This document shows, in pieces, positions 62,301 to 64,000 of a stretch of 64,000 nucleotides of DNA. Both the position numbers and the translations under genes were made by a program. How positions within the stretch are numbered: the stretch's first letter is position 1; each line of letters starts with the position of its first letter. Source of the DNA: Streptomyces sp. WZ-12 (GTDB taxonomy: Bacteria; Actinomycetota; Actinomycetes; Streptomycetales; Streptomycetaceae); contig NZ_CP118574.1 in assembly GCF_028898845.1 (NCBI RefSeq), positions 62,001-126,000 of the forward strand, read 5' to 3'. The notes under the pieces are model-generated. The model was given only the letters and a program-made list of their open reading frames with translations. It was not told the DNA's origin and made no database searches.

Positions 62301-64000
62301 GTCGCGGAACCGCCGGCCGCCGTACGGCGCGTGCGGGTCCGCACCAGTCCGCGCAGGATCGCCGGCACCTCGGCCTGTGCGGAGAGTGCCCCGAAGTCGA
62401 GCCGGACCGGAGCGATCAGCGGCACACCCTGCGCGGGCTCTTGGCTGAGGGCGAGTGCCGCGTCGAACAGGGCCAGGCCCTGTTCCGTGGAGAGCGGCGG
62501 CACGCCGGAGCGGGCGAGCCGGTCGGCCTCGGCATCCGTCAGCGTGCCGGTCATTCCGCCGGACTGGTCCCACGGGCCCCAGGCCAGCGACAGGCCGGGC
62601 AGGCCCGCCGCACGGCGCTGTGTCATCAGGGCGTCCAAGAAGGCGTTCCCCGCTGCGTAGTTGGCCTGGCCGGCACCGCCGAACACGCCCGCGACGGAGG
62701 AGAAGGCGACGAACGCAGCCAGGTCGAGATCGCGGGTGGCCTCGTGCAGATGCCAGGCGGCGTCCGCCTTCGGCCGCAGGACGGTGGCCAGCCGCTCGGG
62801 GGTGAGCGAGCCGATCATGCCGTCGTCCAGCGTGCCCGCCGTGTGTACGACCGCCGTCAGCGGGTGTTCGTCCGCGATGCCGGCGACGAGCGCCGCCACG
62901 GCGTCCCGGTCGGACATGTCGCATGCCTGGACGGTCACTTCTGCGCCGTGGGCCGTCAGTTCCGCCACCAGCTCCGTGGAACCGGGGGCGTCGGGACCGC
63001 GCCTGCTGACGAGCAGGAGGTGGCTGACGCCGTACTCGTCGACGAGGTGCCGTGCGAACTGTGCGCCGAGGCCGCCGGTGCCACCGGTGATCAGGACCGT
63101 TCCGTCGGTGTTCCAACCGTCGCGGGCCGTCGTGTCGTCAGTACCGGTGACGGCGTCGGACGGTTCAGTGGGCGGCGCCAGGCGGCTCAGCCTCGCGGCA
63201 TGGAGTTGCCCGTCACGCAGGAGCAACTGCGGCTCGTCGGAACCGAGGGCCGCCGCGAGGGCGGCCGCGGATGCCTGGGACCCATCGAGGTCGATCAGGC
63301 CGAAGACGCCGGGGTGTTCGGTCTGGGCCGAGCGCACCAGGCCCTGAACTGCCGCCGCCGCGGCATCCTCGCCGTCGGCCGCACCTCGGGTGACGAAGAC
63401 CAGGCGAGCGTCCGCGCAACGTGCGTCGGCCAGCCACGTCTGGATCGTTTGCAGGGCATCGGCCGTGAGCCGGTGAGCGGCGTCGATGGTCGCGTCGTCA
63501 TCCTGGGCGGTGACTGCAACCAGCACGATGCCGGGTACGGAATCCTCGGGGTTGGCCGCGGTCAACGCATCGAGGGTCTCGTGCTTCTCCACGGTTGCGC
63601 CGGGGCGGCTCAACTCGTGGGCGAGCCGCAGCGGATCGGGACCAAGGATCGCGATGGCCTGGGCTGCCTGGCCCGCCCGTTCCGCCGAGATCTCCGGCAG
63701 CGCGGTCCAGCGGACGCCGAAGAGCGCATCTCGCAGGCGATCGTCGGCGCCGCCGAACTGCTCGTTGGTCACGGTGCGGGTGCGGAGGGAGTCGATGGAG
63801 ATGACGGGTTCGCCCGCCGAATCCACCGCACTCACCGACACCGCCCCCTCACCAACAGGCGCCAACCGCACCCGCAACACCGAAGCACCCCCCGCAAACA
63901 ACGACACCCCCTCCCACGAGAACGGCAACGCAGCCCCACCACCAACCGGCCCACCCCCCAAAGCAGCAAGCAACGACCCATGCAAAGCCGCATCCAACAA
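56381..64000 (-). CDS. Modular type I polyketide synthase, C-terminal part (two modules; polyene type)
   Basis: At least 2539 residues, open at the window edge (start outside). Order along the chain, with approximate residues: DH (end only), KR (from 297, [15 protein letters not shown] motif), ACP (about 620, [11 protein letters not shown]), then KS (from about 680; Cys in [30 protein letters not shown]), AT (from about 1205, GHSIGE and HAFHS, so malonyl-specific), DH (from 1570, [12 protein letters not shown], intact HxxxGxxxxP), KR (about 2100, LDD), ACP (about 2410, [11 protein letters not shown]) and a C-terminal docking tail. There is no ER and no thioesterase. DH plus B-type KR in consecutive modules predicts alternating double bonds, as in polyenes. 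The chain must pass to another PKS. Domains and order are firm; the product is inferred. Confidence 0.92.
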   Translation of the reverse strand: MLDAALHGSLLAALGGGPVGGGAALPFSWEGVSLFAGGASVLRVRLAPVGEGAVSVSAVDSAGEPVISIDSLRTRTVTNEQFGGADDRLRDALFGVRWTALPEISAERAGQAAQAIAILGPDPLRLAHELSRPGATVEKHETLDALTAANPEDSVPGIVLVAVTAQDDDATIDAAHRLTADALQTIQTWLADARCADARLVFVTRGAADGEDAAAAAVQGLVRSAQTEHPGVFGLIDLDGSQASAAALAAALGSDEPQLLLRDGQLHAARLSRLAPPTEPSDAVTGTDDTTARDGWNTDGTVLITGGTGGLGAQFARHLVDEYGVSHLLLVSRRGPDAPGSTELVAELTAHGAEVTVQACDMSDRDAVAALVAGIADEHPLTAVVHTAGTLDDGMIGSLTPERLATVLRPKADAAWHLHEATRDLDLAAFVAFSSVAGVFGGAGQANYAAGNAFLDALMTQRRAAGLPGLSLAWGPWDQSGGMTGTLTDAEADRLARSGVPPLSTEQGLALFDAALALSQEPAQGVPLIAPVRLDFGALSAQAEVPAILRGLVRTRTRRTAAGGSATVAGLVNRLAGRTPDERRQELLDLVRTQSALVLGHADPASVDTTAHFRDLGFDSLTAVELRNRLSTATGLRLTATLVFDYPNTDALADHLHDELFGGIDSQPQVPVQSLPPAVDDPIVVVGMACRFPGGVASPEDLWRLVSEGADAITSFPTNRGWDVDSLYDPDPEHFGTSYTRSGGFLHEAGEFDPGFFGMSPREALATDSQQRLLLESSWEAIERAGIDPVSLRGSQTGVFAGVMYGDYGSMLGGREFEGFQGQGSAGSVASGRVSYTFGFEGPAVTVDTACSSSLVALHLGAQALRAGECTLALAGGVTVMSTPGTFVEFSRQRGLAPDGRSKAFAEAADGVGWSEGVGMLVLERQSDAVRNGHQILAVVRGSAVNQDGASNGLTAPNGPSQQRVIRQALASGGLSTGDVDVVEAHGTGTTLGDPIEAQALIATYGRDRDSEHPLLLGSVKSNIGHTQAAAGVAGIIKMVLAMRHGVVPQTLHVDAPSSHVDWDAGAVELLTEQTAWPETGRARRAGVSSFGISGTNAHVILEQPESGADRPVTESGATEPDLVPWVLSGKTPEALRDQAARLRDSLLARPGLRSVDIGHSLAATRSLFDHRAVLLVSDNTNPVAALGALALGAPDPSVVSDSVASGSSAVLFSGQGSQRVGMGRELYGRFPVFAQALDSVIELLDEELLGSSPSFGMREVMWGGDADALNETGWAQPALFAVEVALYRLVESWGVRPDFVAGHSIGEVAAAHVAGVLTLQDACRLVVARASLMQALPSGGAMVAVQAAEEEVVPYLSDGLSIAAVNGPTSVVISGTDEDVRGVAQHFADEGRRTSRLQVSHAFHSPLMDPMLDDFRAVAEELSYSAPSIPVVSNLTGGLASADELCTAEYWVRHVREAVRFADGVTTLEAEGVRTFVELGPDGVLSALAQQSLAGEAVAVPVLRKDRDEESAVLAARAHLHTRGLVADWRDFFAGVGAGWVELPTYAFQREWFWPVGRLVGGGDVRAVGLGVAGHPLLGAAVEVASGGGVLFTGRVSLGSHGWLGDHVVMGRVVVPGTGLLEMVLCAGEGVGCERVEELTLAAPLVLPERGGVRVQVVVGELDELGRRVVGVYSAPDVPDGGAGGTVWSQHATGLLAPSDTSVVAPRDAALGAVWPPEGAVSVDAVGCYEVFAEAGFDYGPVFRGLRAVWRRGEELFAEVALPEVVVEAGGVAGFGCHPALLDAALHGSLLAALGGGPVGGGAALPFSWEGVSLFAGGASVLRVRLAPVGEGAVSVSAVDSAGEPVISIDSLRTRTVTPEQLRAADGGSGAFQDSLFHVDWTEIPVSASPSPVSVALVGSDSFGLAEALADTLAVVAEPGGLKALAASEDPVPNVVLAPITGILAQEGSADVLDAVRENTARVLEQIQQWLADDRFAGARLVFVTSGAVSVDGSGIADLAASAVWGLVRSAQSENPGCFGLIDLDPTAHAGTGTGTATTSALLTSSLLATTTEPQLALRGTALKAARLARAAAPEAIGSPAVEESAADEPAEETNRRSGTVLITGGTGGLGGLLARHLVAERGVRSLVLASRSGLAADGAEKLVADLEALGAEVSVRACDVGDRQAVAELIAAVPEGHPLTGVVHTAGVLDDGVIGSLTAERVATVLRPKADAAWHLHEATRGLALESFVVFSSAAGVLGGAGQANYAAANTFLDALMAQRRAAGLPGVALAWGPWDRAGGMTGTLSEAEAERLARAGMPPLAVEQGLALYDAATAGERALMVPVRLDFAAFRGLAEVPALLRGLVRAPARRAAAAGAAPSADALTRQLAGLGAAEQDEVLLALVRGQAAVVLGHADGSAVGANRQFQELGFDSLTAVEFRNRLNAATGLRLPATLMFDYPTPTDVVRHLRGCLVTEEATGAGSVLAALDNLEAILAGLSLDDEGEHQLVAGRLEVLKAKWAELRHTGVSAGGTEDLDIEGATDDDMFALLDDELGLN
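58428..58657. repeat. Intermodular direct repeat, copy 1
   Basis: 230 bases identical to 63771-64000 at the window edge, both within DH coding sequence of successive PKS modules (offset 5343 bases). Such perfect identity in both codon choice and sequence suggests recent gene conversion or duplication. Confidence 0.8.
63771..64000. repeat. Intermodular direct repeat, copy 2
   Basis: Identical partner of 58428-58657, continuing past the window edge, so the full repeat is longer than 230 bases. Confidence 0.8.

Noticed and set aside
1..64000. CRISPR arrays, tRNA or rRNA genes, insertion sequences
   Set aside because: No spaced identical repeats of CRISPR type, no cloverleaf or rRNA sequence, and no transposase-like frame were recognised.

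Overview
The window reads as a chromosomal segment of a Streptomyces or close relative. GC is very high, GTG starts and four-base ATGA gene overlaps are common, and the protein families are typical of that genus (DUF4328, DUF4360, PadR, GlxA, tandem AsnC, PAS-LuxR, large ATP-binding LuxR regulators, modular type I PKS). No rRNA, tRNA, CRISPR array or insertion sequence was seen.

Layout. (1) 1-8.2 kb: the end of a carboxylic acid reductase (adenylation, carrier and reductase domains), a secreted M20 amidohydrolase, a secreted B-type lectin, a secreted HNH-like protein, and an FAD monooxygenase overlapping a PadR regulator. (2) 8.2-12.5 kb: a two-component system divergent from an FtsX-type ABC exporter. 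(3) 12.8-24.7 kb: accessory enzymes and regulators (TAP-like hydrolase, isochorismatase/GlxA divergent pair, MBL-CMD fusion with a divergent TetR, GPP34 protein, type B carboxylesterase). (4) 24.8-32.4 kb: five minus-strand genes, each overlapping the next by ATGA. They encode a PaaK-like adenylating enzyme, an MFS exporter, a two-part GNAT protein, a LuxE-like acyl-protein synthetase and a LuxC reductase fused to a second PaaK-like domain. This looks like a compact carboxylate-activating and -reducing pathway and is the most novel part of the window. (5) 33.4-44.6 kb: ordinary regulators and enzymes, a peptide deformylase with a divergent ArsR-like gene, and a decaying locus. In the decaying locus a Rieske oxygenase has an in-frame amber codon next to two gene fragments that meet at one junction. 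(6) 45.3-64.0 kb: a polyene-type regulatory and PKS block on the minus strand: PKS, type II thioesterase, three LAL regulators and one PAS-LuxR regulator, in the order known from nystatin/amphotericin clusters.

How the parts fit. The visible PKS modules are malonyl-specific and carry DH plus B-type KR with no ER, so each should add a C=C unit, as in a polyene. The C-terminal end lacks a thioesterase, so this is not the chain-terminating PKS. The first LAL gene contains two TTA codons, which suggests bldA control. A candidate PAS-LuxR operator lies between the PKS and the thioesterase gene. Several starts were moved from the longest frame to codons with good Shine-Dalgarno sequences; these are noted in the entries. 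All functions are from sequence pattern recognition, without database searches.
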